A program made the translations under genes and the position numbers. The notes beneath the pieces are model-generated. The model made no database searches and was not told where the DNA came from. It saw nothing but the letters and a program-made list of their open reading frames with translations. From Sinomonas mesophila (lineage in GTDB: Bacteria > Actinomycetota > Actinomycetes > Actinomycetales > Micrococcaceae), in contig NZ_MTIC01000008.1 in NCBI RefSeq assembly GCF_001999765.1, positions 186,001-250,000 on the forward strand: a DNA stretch of 64,000 bases. The letters are read 5' to 3'. This document shows, piece after piece, positions 45,636-54,905 of the stretch; position 1 is the stretch's first letter, and each line of letters begins with the position of its first letter.

Positions 45636-46692
45636 CTACCGCGTGCGCCCCGCGAGGACCTGCTTGGTCATCTCCCCCGCGCTCCCCAGGTAGCCGGAGG
45701 GGTCGCACAGCTCGTGGATGCGTCCGGCGCCGAGCTGCCCGACGAGGTCCTCGTGCCGCAGGAGCTCGTCCTCGAGGGTCGAGCCGGCCTCGATCGCCGC
45801 CTTGCACGCCCCGTACACGACCGTGTGCGCGCGCTGCCGACCGAGCCTGGGCGCGACGGCCATCATGACGGCCTCGGCGACGATGAGCCCGCCGGTGAGG
45901 TTCGTGTTCGCGCGCATCCGGTCCACGTCCACTTCGAGGCCGGAGAGCATGAACTCGGCCTGGTGCAGCGAGCTCGAGAGCAGCAGGAACGCCTCCGGCA
46001 CAGTGGCCCACTCGAGGTGCCACGGGCCCCTGGCGCGCTCGAAGTCCTGGACCATCGCGTCGAGCATCGTCGAGGACTTGTCCCGCAGCAGCTTCGCCGC
46101 GGCGAGCATGAGCTCGCACGAGATCGGGTTGCGCTTCTGCGGCATGGTCGAGCTTGCCCCCCTGGCCCATGACGAACGGCCCGGCCAGTTCGCCGTACTC
46201 CGAGGAGCACATGAGCATGACATCGAGGGCGATCTTCCCCACCGACGCCCCGACCGCCGCGAACAGCGACACGAGCTCGGCGAGCCCGGCCCACACCACG
46301 TGCCACGTGATCTCCGGGTCGCGGAGCCCGAGCTCCGCCGCGAGCGCGGCCCGCACCCGCAGGCCCGTCGCCGAGTGACGCGAGCGTCCCCGCGGCCCCG
46401 CCGAACTGGACCATGAGCGCGCGCCCCCGGCGGCCTGGTCGAGCCGCTCGGCGTGCCGGTCCAGCGCCGAGAGCCACACCGCGGCCTGGAACCCGAACGT
46501 CACCGGCAGGCGGTGCTGGAGGTGCGTGCGCCCGGCCGCGAGCGTTTTCAGGTGCGCCTCGGCCAGGGCCGCGAGGGCGCGGCGGACGCCGTCGAGCTGC
46601 GCGCGCGGGAGCCCGACGCAGGCCCGGCACTGGAGCATCGTGGCGGTGTCCATGATGTCCTGAGTCGTTGCGCCCCAGTGGAAGTACCCGCA
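45636..46692 (-). pseudogene. 3' part of muconate cycloisomerase/adenylosuccinate lyase-family gene
   Basis: C-terminal two-thirds of a fumarase/aspartase-superfamily lyase resembling 3-carboxy-cis,cis-muconate cycloisomerase. Readable pieces: HWGATTQDIMDTATMLQCR, HLKTLAAGRTHLQHRLPVTF, then after frameshifts near 46400 and 46150 the signature MPQKRNPISCELM and GPWHLEWATVPEAFLL. It is cut off at 46692, just upstream of HWGATTQD. The missing N-terminal part lies 6 kb away at 52826-53280 on the same strand, and the two overlap: 46588-46690 closely matches 52882-52985. Non-functional. Confidence 0.8.
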
Positions 46693-47367
46693 CGGAGGAG
46701 CTGGGCACATGGGTCAAATGTCTGAGTCGCGGCGAGAGCGTGAGGCTGCGGCCAAGAAACGAGTACAGGCAAGTGTTGGCCTAGAGCAACTTCCCTTGAA
46801 AAAGTGTTTGGGCAGGAAGGAATGCCGCGGACATAACGGTGTAGGTCCAAGGTGCAAGAGGCCGTAAGTGCGGCTGAAGGAACATATTGGGGGGACTTTC
46901 TTCTCATGACCTGCCAAGTCATCATCAACAGCGAGGCGTTTGTCCTGGCCCACTCCGCCGCCCGCAGTCCGCCCGGAGCCTCGCGTTCCTGGCCGGGCTT
47001 GCTGGCCCTCGGCGAACGCGTCTCTGGCCAAGCTCGGTCTCGCACACAGGCCGACGTCGACTTCACCACTCCGGGAGCTTCTATCGCCGTGTGTGCTGTC
47101 TGGGCTCCTAGACCCATCCAGCGCTGCTTAGTATTGGTCCACCGATCGAGGCTTATCGCTGCCGCGAAGCAGGTCTGCGATGCTCCAGGTGAATTGGGCA
47201 CGGTTGGACACTCCGTGTGGGCCCCATGATGATGAGTCAGACGAGTAGAGCTCATAGTCTTCGATGCCGATGCTACGTACCGTAGCTATTAGACAACTTA
47301 CCCGGATCCAGCTAATGTCAGCTCTCGGCCCGGGAACACCTCGGGCCGCTCGCACCTATGGGGAATC
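46693..47367. other. stretch with no supportable gene
   Basis: About 675 bases from the cycloisomerase break point to the lipoprotein gene. One open frame (46852-47229, plus) lacks a good start, a recognised domain and coding bias; I do not call it. GC is lower than in the flanking lyase fragment, marking the edge of the inserted segment. Confidence 0.5.
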
Positions 47368-48003
47368 TTGAAAAAAACATTCTTAGCGACAATCGTCTTC
47401 GCAGCTACGTTGCTTTCGGCATGTTCCACTCCGGGGACAAATGTGTCCTCGAGCAGCAGCAGCCCATCTTCGTTAGCCACGGTTTCCAAACCGGCGCAGA
47501 GCTTCACGCCCAAATCTTCACCGACACCAACGAATCTCTTCCTCGTCGGTAAAGCCGCGACACACAAGGGCGCTGAAATCACCATCAATTCGGCGACGAT
47601 TGAGCCGCACGTTCTGATGAACCAAACCCGTTATCGACCAGACACTCCGAGCGCCGTCTTCACACCCTTGGCGCCCCAAACCGGCGCGAAGTTCGTGGTC
47701 CTGAAGTCGACCGTAACAAATAACAGCAAAGTGGGCATGGATCTCACTTGTGGATATCCAATTAAAATCATCGTGGTGAATACAAAAGAACAAGAGTATA
47801 CCCCGATCGACGACTTGCGGAATATACAAGGAAACCCTGTCTGTAATGACAGCTTGCAACCAGGCTTCTCTGCAGAGATGACCTGGGCCTTCGAGGTGCC
47901 AGCGACTTCCGAAGTGCTTGCTGCCGCGTTTTGGGATGTAACCGATCTGGGCGGCTACGATGGGGACCCTGCAATCGTCGCTTTCCGCCCTTCGCTCATG
48001 TAA
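47368..48003 (+). CDS. lipoprotein, DUF4352-like
   Basis: 211-residue lipoprotein: KK-rich start, hydrophobic core and lipobox LSAC (Cys about 19), then a Ser/Pro/Thr linker (about 20-55) and a beta-rich domain similar to DUF4352/immunoglobulin-like telokin domains (KFVVLKSTVTNNSKVGMDLT, YTPIDDLRNIQGNPVCND, EMTWAFEVPA). TTG start follows TATGGGGA. Strikingly AT-rich for this genome, so likely recently acquired. Function unknown; such domains are surface-exposed. Confidence 0.75.
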   Translation: MKKTFLATIVFAATLLSACSTPGTNVSSSSSSPSSLATVSKPAQSFTPKSSPTPTNLFLVGKAATHKGAEITINSATIEPHVLMNQTRYRPDTPSAVFTPLAPQTGAKFVVLKSTVTNNSKVGMDLTCGYPIKIIVVNTKEQEYTPIDDLRNIQGNPVCNDSLQPGFSAEMTWAFEVPATSEVLAAAFWDVTDLGGYDGDPAIVAFRPSLM

Positions 48004-48044
48004 CAGCAGCATTCTGTCAAGCAGGGAGTGCGGAAAGATGAGAA

Positions 48045-48449
48045 TTGTCACGCACCTCCCTGCGGGGCTTGTACTCGCGCGTTCAGAGGCAACAAATGGT
48101 CGGTGAAGAGGTTCTGGAACTAGGCCCCAGAGCAAACCCGTTCTGGAGTTTTCCGTGTGAATTGGCTGCCGTCATTGCGTTTATGCCGCCAGCCTGGACA
48201 GCACTTCTGAAGACGATAGGGGATCGGTACTTCTCAGCATTCCGGAAGCGTCGGGGAGTGCGCTTGATGAGCGTGATGGCGGTGCGTCTGAGGGCCAGCT
48301 TCACCCCGATGATCGCGGCCGCCGTCATAGCTGCCCCTCCGAGCGGCATCGTTCTCGGGGCCGGCTGGATCACCGTCCTCGCTGGCTGCGGCGTGGCCAT
48401 CCTTCTGGCATCCAAGGGCCGCAAGAAGGACCTCGCCTCGATCCGCTAG
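48045..48449 (+). CDS. hypothetical small membrane protein
   Basis: 134-residue frame. The last 55 residues look real: two hydrophobic segments (SFTPMIAAAVIAA and ITVLAGCGVAILLA) ending in KGRKKDLASIR. The first half is doubtful and the true start may be internal (about 48258-48270). No family recognised. Confidence 0.35.
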   Translation: MSRTSLRGLYSRVQRQQMVGEEVLELGPRANPFWSFPCELAAVIAFMPPAWTALLKTIGDRYFSAFRKRRGVRLMSVMAVRLRASFTPMIAAAVIAAPPSGIVLGAGWITVLAGCGVAILLASKGRKKDLASIR

Positions 48450-48577
48450 CTCTGCGCACCGCCGTCCGGCCCGTCCCTCGTTTCAGGGGCGGGCCGGTGA
48501 TGTGCGAGTCAGCGACCCCCTCGAGCCATAGGCACGCAGCAGGTCGAGTCGAGGTCCCAACCCGGGGACAAGTCGCG

Positions 48578-49207
48578 TCATCCTGACCCACTTCCCCGCT
48601 TCCATACGCGCTGAGAACCCAATCCGACCGCGAGTTCTTGAAGCCCTGTGCGGTCGAGGAATCCAGCTACCTCAACGGACCCGTCTGGCCCCACGCGAAG
48701 TTCAACGCGATTGATGGCTTGAGCGGGATCGTAGTCCGTATATCGATCCGACAGGTGGACAAACCGCTGGTTCGTCGAACCAACAAGCGCACGCTCCATC
48801 TCAGCTTGGTCCGCTCGATAGGGCCCGTCGATGAGCAGGTCAGTGCCGCTCAGCAAGGCCGCGGCGTCCATGCGAGCCTCCAAGTCCTCGTAGACATAAC
48901 CAGAGAACGTTATTACTCCCAGACCTGCCCTCTGCGCGGCTAAAGCCAGGGCCGCTCCTGCTCCGGGCTGATCGAAGGGCTCACCTCCGAGGAGCGTGAG
49001 ACCCTCCACGTCCCGCTCGCGAGCCCCGTTGACGACCTCGACAGGATCGACAATATATCCACCCCGCGGCGAGAACAGATGCGGATTGATGCACCCTGTG
49101 CAGCGAATGCTGCAGCCCTGAAACCACACCGCGGTTCGCACCCCGGGCCCTTCCGCCGTGGTGGCGTGAAGGATCCGGGCCACACGCAGCAATTCGCCAC
49201 CTGTCAA
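48578..49207 (-). CDS. radical-SAM 4Fe-4S single-cluster protein, NrdG-like
   Basis: 209-residue protein with the radical-SAM cluster motif CSIRCTGC (Cys 32, 36, 39; CX3CX2C), the preceding GPGVRTAVWFQG and the GGE-type SAM-binding LLGGEPFDQPGAG. This size and layout match activases of the NrdG/PflA class, but there is no glycyl-radical enzyme in the window. The C-terminal part (about 150-209) is less conserved. TTG start overlaps the stop of the upstream gene (TTGA), so it is the last gene of a coupled five-gene operon headed by the AAA+ ATPase. Its partner substrate is presumably one of the operon's own proteins; that is inference. Confidence 0.85.
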   Translation of the reverse strand: MTGGELLRVARILHATTAEGPGVRTAVWFQGCSIRCTGCINPHLFSPRGGYIVDPVEVVNGARERDVEGLTLLGGEPFDQPGAGAALALAAQRAGLGVITFSGYVYEDLEARMDAAALLSGTDLLIDGPYRADQAEMERALVGSTNQRFVHLSDRYTDYDPAQAINRVELRVGPDGSVEVAGFLDRTGLQELAVGLGSQRVWKRGSGSG

Positions 49208-49944
49208 TCGAACAGACGGCGGCTCGTCTCGGGCCGGCTGCCCTTCGGCCCGAAAGCCAGCTGTCCGCGAATCGCGAGCAGTCGATGGGGCGCAATGCCG
49301 GACGCTGCCACCATTTGCTCGAAACTCGGGAACCCGTTCTGCTGATCACGAACGAGCACTAGCCTTTCGGCGATCTCCCTGTCCAAACCCAGCCGCTGAA
49401 GGTCCGCCGACGAGGCTCGATTGATATCGACCGGTCGGGCATTCGGGGTTATCGACTCAGCTGATTGTTGTTGTGAGAGGTCACCAAACGCTGCTTTGAC
49501 GTCAGAATCCATCGACGGGAATCCGCCACTCGAGGTGGGCAGCGGTGCTTGCTGGCCACCTTGGCGGCCTTGAGGCCCACCCGCCGCGTACCATGTCTGG
49601 TCGTTGTGCGCCTTCCACAGAAGCCACTTCCTGTTAATTACGAAGGCCATGATTGTGCTTGCAGCCCAGTTCAATACCAGCAAGCCACCGAAGAGCTGGG
49701 ATTCCGGACTAGTAGAAGGGTTTTCCTTGGTACCGGTATCGACCAAGCCCGAGGCAATGAACAGCCCGACTTCAAAGACGGCGAAACCGATGCCCAGAAT
49801 CCACCACCACGTCGTTTTGGTCTTGATTCCTCGGACGAGGAACACCACACATCCAAGGAGGCCGAGGCTGAGGATCGGCCACAGGACTCCCGCCGAGTTC
49901 CTGATGCGCCACCAGCGCGAGCAGAGCTTCTCTTCGGGTGTCAT
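49204..49944 (-). CDS. membrane-anchored helix-hairpin-helix protein
   Basis: 246 residues. Three hydrophobic segments (about 18-38, 46-66, 86-106) with short loops are followed by a Gly/Gln-rich linker and a C-terminal ComEA-like helix-hairpin-helix domain (about 168-225): VDINRASSADLQRLGLDREI, AERLVLVRDQQNGFPSFEQM, ASGIAPHRL. HhH domains bind DNA or proteins non-specifically. Overlaps DUF2997 gene upstream by four bases (ATGA) and the radical-SAM gene downstream by four. In similar clusters elsewhere I would expect a small ferredoxin-like gene here; the membrane-HhH protein is unusual. Confidence 0.75.
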   Translation of the reverse strand: MTPEEKLCSRWWRIRNSAGVLWPILSLGLLGCVVFLVRGIKTKTTWWWILGIGFAVFEVGLFIASGLVDTGTKENPSTSPESQLFGGLLVLNWAASTIMAFVINRKWLLWKAHNDQTWYAAGGPQGRQGGQQAPLPTSSGGFPSMDSDVKAAFGDLSQQQSAESITPNARPVDINRASSADLQRLGLDREIAERLVLVRDQQNGFPSFEQMVAASGIAPHRLLAIRGQLAFGPKGSRPETSRRLFD

Positions 49945-50162
49945 GGCAGCCTTTTGTGGTCAACGATCTGGTTTTGAACTGTGGCCGACTCAGACATCTG
50001 TACGTGATATTCGTCGGTCAGGCGAGAGTCAACGACGGTAGTCCCGGGGACTAGCTGGTTGATGGTTTCGTAGGAGGAAAGGCATGAGGGGCCGGGAGCC
50101 CCCGAGACCCCGGCCGTGATCACGCCGTCGGGACCCACATTGACCGTGATACGCCTCGTCAT
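49941..50162 (-). CDS. DUF2997-family small protein
   Basis: 73 residues. TRRITVNVGPDGVITAGVSG and GPSCLSSYETINQL match the small DUF2997 family (N-terminal beta-hairpin, then a helix with a conserved Cys). Role unknown; relatives are typically encoded next to DUF1257 and Ycf46-like AAA genes, as here. Overlaps both neighbours by four bases. Confidence 0.7.
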   Translation of the reverse strand: MTRRITVNVGPDGVITAGVSGAPGPSCLSSYETINQLVPGTTVVDSRLTDEYHVQMSESATVQNQIVDHKRLP

Positions 50163-50584
50163 CGCCGCTCTTCGAACACGAGCTGGACAGTCCCGTCCTG
50201 CGCCGTCTGCGTCAGGAGGGTGAGCCCCATGGCTGCCGCTTGCTGCCGGACTGACTCGACGGTGCGGAACTGGAGGATGGATCCGACGGCAGCATCCAGC
50301 TCACCGAGCATCTGCGGGGTCGCCTCTTCTACGCCGTCGACTCGTCCGAGAAAGACATCTCCCACACGCGCAAAAGTCAGTCTGCCATATCGGCTGTACG
50401 CGGTGACGCGGCCTTCCGACTGTTGAATGTCGGTGGCCCCTAGTGCTTCAAGTGCCTCCAGGAGCAAATCTTGGTCCTGGACCCTTGTTGCCTTGCACTT
50501 CTCGCAGAGATCAGTGCTTCGCGATTCCTTCAGGGCGGCGATCGCCGCGATACCGAGAGGGATGAGGAGTACTTCGAGGCTCAT
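50159..50584 (-). CDS. DUF1257-like protein
   Basis: 141 residues from ATG 50584. An N-terminal hydrophobic helix (LEVLLIPLGIAAIAAL) leads to a CEKC pair (about 26-29), then a domain with LLLEALEALGATDIQQSEGR, RLTFARVGDVFLGRVDGVEE and the ending AAAMGLTLLTQTAQDGTVQL. The end resembles the DUF1257/Ycf35 family of plastids and cyanobacteria; the match is by memory and moderate. ATG lies one base from the AAA+ gene's stop (TGACATG), so it is coupled. The CxxC could bind metal or be redox-active. Confidence 0.65.
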   Translation of the reverse strand: MSLEVLLIPLGIAAIAALKESRSTDLCEKCKATRVQDQDLLLEALEALGATDIQQSEGRVTAYSRYGRLTFARVGDVFLGRVDGVEEATPQMLGELDAAVGSILQFRTVESVRQQAAAMGLTLLTQTAQDGTVQLVFEERR

Positions 50585-50585
50585 G

Positions 50586-52226
50586 TCAGTACTCGATCTG
50601 CCGTCCGCCACGATAGGAAATGACATCTTGTCCACCGGATGCCCCCACGGTCACGAGACTACCGAATTCCTCGGTGGAGGTTGCGGCAACGGCGCGGTTG
50701 CTGGCCCAATCGCGGATTGCCCGGATCTGCTCTTCCTGGGTCTTGGACAGTGGGGTCGTGTTGCGGATGCTGCGGAACAAGTCATCCTCTTCGACGGGTC
50801 GCCGCTCCGAGAAGGCATCGAAGCACGCGCTGACAACGGCCTCGGCGACTTCGGCTCCCGAGTAGCCATTACTCGCTTCGGCAAGCCTCTCCAGAAGATC
50901 CTCGGTGATGGCCAGACGACCGGTTGCCCGCGAAGCTCCAGTGAGCCTTTGCCCAAGCTGCAGACGCCAGATGGACGTGAGCTCGGCTGGCGTCGGCAGG
51001 TCAACGAAGAAAATTTCATCGAATCTTCCTTTGCGCAGGAATTCAGGAGGCAACCCATCGATCTTGTTGGCAGTGGCGATCACGAAGACCGGCTTAGTCT
51101 TCTCCTGCATCCATGTGAGGAAGGTGCCAAAGACGCGCTGGCTTGTACCGGAATCCCCTGATGACGCCGATCCGAATCCCTTCTCTATCTCGTCGATCCA
51201 AAGGATCGATGGGGCCACGGCCTCGGCGAGTTTCAGGACATTCCGCATGTTCTGCTCGCTGGAACCAACAAGGCCGGAGAAGACGCGGCCCACGTCCATT
51301 CGGAGCAGAGGCAAGCGCCACAGCGTAGACATGCATTTTGCGGTCAGGCTCTTCCCGCAACCGGGCACCCCCGTGATGAGGACTCCCTTTGGCGCAGGGA
51401 TCGACCATTCGCTGGCCGCAGGTAGCCAGGAACCGTTCCTCTTCTCAAGCCAGGACTTGAGATTCTCCAGCCCCCCGATGTCGGCCATGGATCCTGAACG
51501 CTCGACGAACTCTAGAAGGCCAGACTTCTTGATGGTTTGCCGCTTCTCGTCGAGGACCAGCGCGATATCGTTCGCGTCGAGGCGTCGGTCGGAGGCGATA
51601 GCTCGGGCGAATGCGTTCTCCGCCTCGCCCATCGTCAATCCTTGAGCTGCTTCGAGGAGCCGCTCCCTATCCTCAGGAGACAGGTCCACGACGATGTTTG
51701 CAGCATTAGCGGTGACTATGTCATTCAGGACTGCCTCGATCTCTGCTTTCTCGGGGAGTGGCAGGTCGACGACACTCACCTCCTTCTCGAGGTCCGCCGG
51801 GAGGGTGAGTCCTGGCGCCACGATCAGCAACGTGTGCGGCACCCGGCCCATCCGAAACTCACGTGCGGAGTCCAGAACGGCACGAATCACGCTTGGTTCT
51901 GCGGGACGGCCGCCGGCTCCGAGATAGTGATGGAGGTCGAAGAAAACGAAGATCGTAGGATCGACAGCCTTGGCCGCTTCCGAGAGCGCAGTATCGGGGG
52001 CCATGGGGCGTCCCCCATTGGCTCCGTCCACGAGCCCCTTGGTCAGAGTGTAGGTGACCACTTTCCTCGGCCGTCGCAGCTCAGGATCCTGGGCAATGGC
52101 GTGAACCGCCGAAACGACTCGGTCCGCTTCATGGGTCTCGACCAACAGCACCGGCTGTCGTGCCCTAATAAGGTCGATGAGCGTCTCTTGGAAGTTCAAT
52201 CTTGTCAACGCCACTTCCCATGCCAC
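50586..52226 (-). CDS. AAA+ ATPase, Ycf46-like
   Basis: 546 residues. The N-terminal domain (about 1-200: [30 protein letters not shown]) is a degenerate ATPase-like fold seen in Ycf46 proteins. The C-terminal AAA+ module has Walker [13 protein letters not shown] (about 286-297), Walker [12 protein letters not shown] (about 343), a sensor/arginine-finger region [20 protein letters not shown] with [11 protein letters not shown], and the lid [15 protein letters not shown] 52226 has a TAAGGTGG site. It heads a tight operon with DUF1257-like, DUF2997, HhH-membrane and radical-SAM genes. The ATPase probably remodels a partner protein or complex assembled by these genes; function unknown. Confidence 0.88.
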   Translation of the reverse strand: MAWEVALTRLNFQETLIDLIRARQPVLLVETHEADRVVSAVHAIAQDPELRRPRKVVTYTLTKGLVDGANGGRPMAPDTALSEAAKAVDPTIFVFFDLHHYLGAGGRPAEPSVIRAVLDSAREFRMGRVPHTLLIVAPGLTLPADLEKEVSVVDLPLPEKAEIEAVLNDIVTANAANIVVDLSPEDRERLLEAAQGLTMGEAENAFARAIASDRRLDANDIALVLDEKRQTIKKSGLLEFVERSGSMADIGGLENLKSWLEKRNGSWLPAASEWSIPAPKGVLITGVPGCGKSLTAKCMSTLWRLPLLRMDVGRVFSGLVGSSEQNMRNVLKLAEAVAPSILWIDEIEKGFGSASSGDSGTSQRVFGTFLTWMQEKTKPVFVIATANKIDGLPPEFLRKGRFDEIFFVDLPTPAELTSIWRLQLGQRLTGASRATGRLAITEDLLERLAEASNGYSGAEVAEAVVSACFDAFSERRPVEEDDLFRSIRNTTPLSKTQEEQIRAIRDWASNRAVAATSTEEFGSLVTVGASGGQDVISYRGGRQIEY

Positions 52227-52464
52227 CTTAGGTCGTACAGTTCCCCCGATTAACGGGCCGACAGGGGGAGCTTATGCCAAACGGCCGAGATTCGTCGTGG
52301 AATCAAGTCTGTGTTCCCCAAGGCGTCCTCAGGTACGCCGCCCAATGTCCAGAACCAAGTGTCCGGTGCCACGTCGATCCAGATTCCTACCAGACGGTAG
52401 TGATGTAGTGTCAGCTCCGCTGCTTAAGGACGAATCAACGATCATGAATATGGGGGAAGTTCTG

Positions 52465-52818
52465 ATGTCGCATCAGATCATCATAAACAACGGGCCTTCT
52501 CAGGTTCCGGCGGGAAAGCTTATGGAGTTCGACGGCGGCGCCGCCGATTTCCTCGGAACGCAGCTCCTGGGCTGGCTCGTCACTATCTGCACGGCCGGAA
52601 TCTGCTATCCCTTCGCACTCGTGCTTCTGGAGCGGTGGCGGGCAAAGCACACGCTCTTGCAGGGTCGGCGCCTTGAATTCAAGGGAACGGCCATGGGCCT
52701 CTTCGGGCTATGGATCAAGTGGTTCCTCCTGATCATCGTCACGCTCGGGATCTACAGCTTCTGGGTGATGCCACGCATCACGCGCTGGAAGGTCGAGAAC
52801 ACCGTCTACGCGAACTGA
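52465..52818 (+). CDS. DUF898/YjgN-like membrane protein
   Basis: 117 residues from ATG 52465, seven bases after GGGGGAAG. Two hydrophobic segments (LGWLVTICTAGICYPFALVL and IKWFLLIIVTLGIYSFWV) with the YjgN-like motifs ERWRAKHTLLQGRRLEFKGT and PRITRWKVENTVY. Half the usual DUF898 length. Transported substrate or role unknown. Divergent from the AAA+ operon; lower GC than the lyase fragment directly downstream. Confidence 0.7.
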   Translation: MSHQIIINNGPSQVPAGKLMEFDGGAADFLGTQLLGWLVTICTAGICYPFALVLLERWRAKHTLLQGRRLEFKGTAMGLFGLWIKWFLLIIVTLGIYSFWVMPRITRWKVENTVYAN

Positions 52819-52825
52819 ACGCAGG

Positions 52826-53280
52826 GACGCGAGCGTCCCGGCGGCGCCGCCGAACTGGACCATGAGCGCGAGCTGCGCCGGACGCCGTCGAGCTGCTCGC
52901 GCAGGAGCCCGACGCCGGCCCGGCACTGGAGCATCGTGGCGGTGTCCATGATGTCCTGGGTGGTCGCGCCCCCAGTGGATGTACCCGCCGTCGTCCCCGC
53001 ACTGCTCGGCGAGCTGCTCGACGATCGGCAGGATCGGGTAGCCCACGATGTCGGTCTCGCGCCGCAGCCGCTCCTGGTCGAGCGCGTCGAAGCTCGCGGC
53101 CGCGGTGATGCGCGCGGCGGCGTCCGCGGGGATGAGGCCGACGGCGGCCTCCGCCCTCGCGAGGGCCGTCTCGGTGTCGATGACGCGGCCCACGTAGGCG
53201 CGGTCGCTGAAGACCTCGCGCATTTCAGGGGTGCCGAACATGTCGCGGAACAGGAGGGAGTCGTAGACGGTGCTGCTCAT
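52826..53280 (-). pseudogene. 5' part of muconate cycloisomerase/adenylosuccinate lyase-family gene
   Basis: Begins at ATG 53280 with STVYDSLLFRDMFGTPEMRE, YVGRVIDTETALARAEAAVG and LRRETDIVGYPILPIVEQLA, the N-terminus of a 3-carboxymuconate cycloisomerase-like lyase. A frameshift falls at the YIHWG(R) point, and an internal deletion of about 180 bases (relative to the copy at 45636-46692) joins the QLDGVRR region to MVQFGGAAGTLAS, after which it stops abruptly at 52826. Together with the other fragment it represents one original gene, with a shared region on both sides of the inserted 6 kb. Confidence 0.8.
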
Positions 53281-53316
53281 GGGTGTGCCTTCTCTTCGGG
53301 TCGGTGTTGGTGGAAG

Positions 53317-54264
53317 TCAGTGCCGGGCGGCGAGCGGCGCCTGGGCGACCGGGGCGCCGTCGTGCGCCGCGCCGTCGTGCGCGTCCCGGGCCTCCCCCGC
53401 CTCCTCGGCTGCGGCGAGCTCGGCCTGGAACTCCCTGGGCTTCGCGAGGGCCCGGCGGACGCGGGCGACGTCCATCTCCCGGGTCCAGCGGGAGACGACG
53501 AGCGTGGCGACGACGTTGCCGAACGTGTTGCAGAAGGCCGTGGCCATGGACATGAAGCGGTAGACGCCGAACAGGATCGCCACGCCCTCCACGGGCAGGT
53601 AGCCGGTCGCGGCCACGGTCGAGGCGAACACGACGTACGTGCCGCCGGAGACGGTCGCGGCACCCTTCGAGGTCAGGAGCATGATGAGCAGGAGCCCGAC
53701 CTGCTCGGCGAAGCCCATGTGGATCCCGTACGCGTTGGCGAGGAACAGGGTGCAGATCGCCATGCAGAGGCTCGTGCCGTCGAGGTTGAACGCGTACCCG
53801 GTCGGGACCACGAGGCCCACGCCCTGCTGCGAGACGCCCGTGGCCGGCAGCTTGCGCAGGAGGCCCGGGAGGGCGGACTCGGACGAGGCGGTGCCGAGCA
53901 CCATCGACATCTCGTCGCGGACCATGTTGAGCAGGCGGAACACGTTGAACCCGGCGACGAGGCAGACGCGGCCCATGACGACGGTGACGAAGAGCGCGAT
54001 CACGAGCCAGTACTCGAGCACGAGCGCGGCCAGGGCGACGAGCATCGCGGAGCCGTTCGTGCCCACCGAGTAGGCGATCGCGCCGAACGCGCCGATCGGG
54101 GCGAGCCTCATGACGACGTTGACGAAGCCGAAGAACGCCTCCGAGACGGTGTCGAGGCCCGAGCTGATCGTGGTCAGGACGGCGGGCTTGAGCGTCAGGA
54201 GGCCGGCGCCGAACACGACGGCGAGGATCACGACCTGCAGGAGCTGCCCGGAGGTGCGGGCTGC
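53317..54264 (-). pseudogene. dctA: 5'-truncated C4-dicarboxylate transporter (DctA)
   Basis: C-terminal two-thirds of a sodium/proton:dicarboxylate symporter (DAACS family). It begins abruptly at SGQLLQVVILAVVFGAGLL and continues intact through MRLAPIGAFGAIAYSVGTNG, TASSESALPGLL, YAFNLDGTSL, SKGAATVSGGTYVVFASTVA and RFMSMATAFCNTFGN, with the substrate and Na+ sites of the HP1/HP2 region readable. About 170 N-terminal residues are absent; upstream sequence in frame is unrelated (antisense to the DUF5655 gene). Probably once followed by the lyase gene in one operon. Confidence 0.8.
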
Positions 54265-54284
54265 GGCGGCAATACCCGGAGCGG

Positions 54285-54734
54285 CTAGCTGTCGCGCTGC
54301 AGGCCGACGGTGTCGTGGGACTCCTGCAGCCATCCCCTGAGTTCCTCGTCGACGTCGTCCAGCGACCCGATTCGGACGGAGTGCGCGAACCACCGCGGGC
54401 CGTAGGACTCGGTCTTCACGATGCGCGGGCTGTCGAGCCAGCGGCGGAGGGCGAAGCTGAGCAGGAGGTCGTGCTTCCGGGGCTGGAGCCCGGCGAACCT
54501 GACCCTGGCCACGCACACGAGCCGCGTCTTCTGGGGCAGCACCTGCACGTCGCCCAGGGACTCGAGCATCGCCACGCAGGCCCGCCCGAGCCGCAGCACC
54601 TGGGAATCGGAGTGGGAGAGCAGCTGCTCGAGGGAGTAGAGGCCGCACGAGTGCCAGAGATTCCGGCTGACGAGCCGCGCGCCGCAGCGAGGGCAGATCC
54701 ACAGACCTGCCAGCTCAGAGTCCCCAGGCCCCAC
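54285..54734 (-). CDS. DUF5655-domain protein with zinc ribbon
   Basis: 149 residues. An N-terminal CPRCG ... WHSC pair suggests a small zinc-binding knuckle (about 14-30), followed by a DUF5655-type domain: VQVLPQKTRLVCVARVRFAG, ALRRWLDSPRIVKTESYGPR and WFAHSVRIGSLDDVDEELRG. GTG start. The same domain type ends the DUF262-DUF1524 protein at 5456. Function unknown. Confidence 0.75.
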   Translation of the reverse strand: MGPGDSELAGLWICPRCGARLVSRNLWHSCGLYSLEQLLSHSDSQVLRLGRACVAMLESLGDVQVLPQKTRLVCVARVRFAGLQPRKHDLLLSFALRRWLDSPRIVKTESYGPRWFAHSVRIGSLDDVDEELRGWLQESHDTVGLQRDS

Positions 54735-54905
54735 GGTTCGCTTCGCACCCGAGAGAGACGTCCTACGGATTCATGATCGGGGGATCGCTCCGGCGGCGCG
54801 AGGGGCCGGGTCGCGCGATCCTCTTCCACTGAAGGTGAAGCTGGGACTTCTGCGACGACGACGGTCCTGCCGCCCCCGTAACTCCAATCCTGTGGGACGA
54901 GCTGC

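Noticed and set aside
46852-47229. 125-residue plus-strand frame in the gap before the lipoprotein
   Set aside because: No ribosome binding site, domain or codon bias.
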